From NCBI GenBank assembly GCA_937903315.1, contig CALCZO010000147.1, positions 1 through 5,882 on the forward strand: a stretch of 5,882 nt of DNA, in the 5' to 3' direction. The notes below the pieces were generated by a model, which saw nothing but the letters and a program-made list of their open reading frames with translations, had not been told where the DNA came from and did not search any database. This DNA is from an uncultured Alphaproteobacteria bacterium (lineage in GTDB: Bacteria; Pseudomonadota; Alphaproteobacteria; Rhizobiales; Beijerinckiaceae). Position numbers and translations under genes: made by a program. Position 1 is the stretch's first letter. Each line of letters starts with the position of its first letter. This document shows positions 4,790-5,882 of the stretch, piece by piece.

Positions 4790-5882
4790 GGGCGATGCGG
4801 AAGCAGGCGCCGCGCGGCACGTCGACGAGCGCGATGCTGCCGCCCTGCGCCCGCATCAGGTCGGCAGCAATGGCAAGGCCGAGCCCGGTGCCGCCCGGTC
4901 GTCCCGCGCCGGCAAACGGCTGGAACAGGCGCGGCTTCAGCGCTTCGGGCACGCCCGGCCCGGTGTCGGCGATCTCGATCTCGATCATCTCGCCGGCCCG
5001 GCGGGCAGCGAGTGTCAGCGTGCCGCCGCCCGGCAGGGCGGTCATCGCCTCAACGCTGTTACGACCCAGATTGAGCAACACCCTCAGCAGCTGTTCGGGA
5101 TCGGCGGTCGCCGGCATCGGCTGCGGCATATCGACGTGGAACGCGACCGGCCCGTCTTCGCCAAGACCGAGCAGATCGCGCAGATCGTCGGCGAGTTGGT
5201 TGAGATCGACTTTTTTCGGCTGCGGTGCCGGCTCCTGCAGCTTGCCGAAGGCGAGCGTCGCCTGGCAGAAGCCAACCGCCCGGTCGAGCGCACGGATCAG
5301 TTTGGGTGCGATGCGCTGTACGGTCGGATCGGGCACCGAGGCGATGCGATCGGACAGAAGATGGGCGGCCGAGAGCATGTTGCGCAGGTCGTGGTTGATC
5401 TTGGCCACTGCCAGCCCGAGCGCGGCCAGATTCTGCCGCTGCCTGAGTTCATTGGCCAGCGCCCGTTGCATCGCCGCCAGCCGCACCTCGGCCTCGCCGA
5501 TCTCGTCGCCGCGGCCGGAGGGGGCAATCACCGGGCGCTGGTCGCCGTTCTCGGCCCCGAAAGCGGTGATTGCCTCGGCCAGCCGCTTGACCGGGCGGAC
5601 GATCAGCCGGTGCAGCGCAAAATACACCAGCGCTGCCGTGATCGACGAGATCAGCAGCGACAGCAGCAGGATGTTGACCGAAAACCCCCGCATGGCGTCG
5701 CGCAGCGGCTTTTCCTCGATCACCATCTCGATGAAATCACCGCTGTCGGCCGCAGGGCCGATGACGCGCACCAGCCGGTTGCCATGCGAGAACAGGGTAT
5801 CGAGCGCTTCGGCAATCGTGTGCGGGCCGATGCCGCTACGCAGATCGAAATCGCGCGCGACCGACAGCGGCATGTCCGACAC
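4779..5882 (-). CDS. HAMP-domain sensor histidine kinase (partial, 5' end off the right edge)
   Basis: The C-terminal 367 codons of a membrane-bound two-component kinase, which would autophosphorylate a histidine and pass the phosphate to a response regulator not present here. Numbering from the window edge: the end of a periplasmic sensor segment (1-66), a membrane helix at about 69-90, a HAMP linker at about 91-145 (RPVKRLAEAI, then GDEIGEAEVRL), the phosphoacceptor H-box KINHDLRNML with His164, and the HATPase domain. The ATPase motifs are complete: N-box NLGRNSVEAM at 271-280, G1 DTGPGVP at 306-312, F-box RLFQPF, G2 GGTGLGLAIA at 330-339. The codon at the edge is GTG and could formally start, but that would give a sensor with no N-terminal membrane anchor, so the gene almost certainly continues to the right. 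It is convergent with yifB. The signal sensed cannot be read from the visible part. All catalytic motifs look intact. Confidence 0.93.
   Translation of the reverse strand: MSDMPLSVARDFDLRSGIGPHTIAEALDTLFSHGNRLVRVIGPAADSGDFIEMVIEEKPLRDAMRGFSVNILLLSLLISSITAALVYFALHRLIVRPVKRLAEAITAFGAENGDQRPVIAPSGRGDEIGEAEVRLAAMQRALANELRQRQNLAALGLAVAKINHDLRNMLSAAHLLSDRIASVPDPTVQRIAPKLIRALDRAVGFCQATLAFGKLQEPAPQPKKVDLNQLADDLRDLLGLGEDGPVAFHVDMPQPMPATADPEQLLRVLLNLGRNSVEAMTALPGGGTLTLAARRAGEMIEIEIADTGPGVPEALKPRLFQPFAGAGRPGGTGLGLAIAADLMRAQGGSIALVDVPRGACFRIALPG

Overview
The window is GC-rich DNA (strong G/C third-position bias, long spurious antisense ORFs) with gene content typical of an alphaproteobacterial chromosome, most likely Hyphomicrobiales (Rhizobiales). 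That placement rests on the general look of the YifB and histidine kinase proteins and on the G+C content; no marker gene fixes the genus. No RNA gene, insertion sequence, CRISPR array, origin or attachment site was recognised.

Layout. (1) Positions 1-2177, minus strand: a three-gene ABC importer operon of the nitrate/sulfonate/taurine (NitT/TauT, SsuABC-like) class, read in the order periplasmic binding protein (2177-1215), permease (1188-352), ATPase (347 to beyond the left edge, so only its N-terminal 115 codons are visible). (2) Positions 2217-2290: the operon's control region, with a good sigma-70-type promoter (TTGACT, 17 bp, TAAAAG, minus strand) and two palindromes built from four GAACGA half-sites, one over the -10 element and one just upstream of the -35. 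(3) Positions 2286-3083, minus strand: a polytopic membrane protein of unknown function that contains a clear internal duplication. (4) Positions 3084-3234: a divergent intergenic region. (5) Positions 3235-4758, plus strand: a complete yifB/comM gene (Mg-chelatase-like AAA+ ATPase, 507 aa). (6) Positions 4779-5882, minus strand: a membrane HAMP-type sensor histidine kinase, convergent with yifB and cut at its 5' end by the right window edge.

Functionally the window holds three unrelated units: a tightly organised importer for a small anionic organosulfur or similar solute under what looks like dedicated repressor control, a DNA-processing ATPase, and a sensor kinase whose partner regulator is not in view. 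I do not see a previously undescribed system. The most informative items are the operator array over the importer promoter and the duplicated architecture of the uncharacterised membrane protein.
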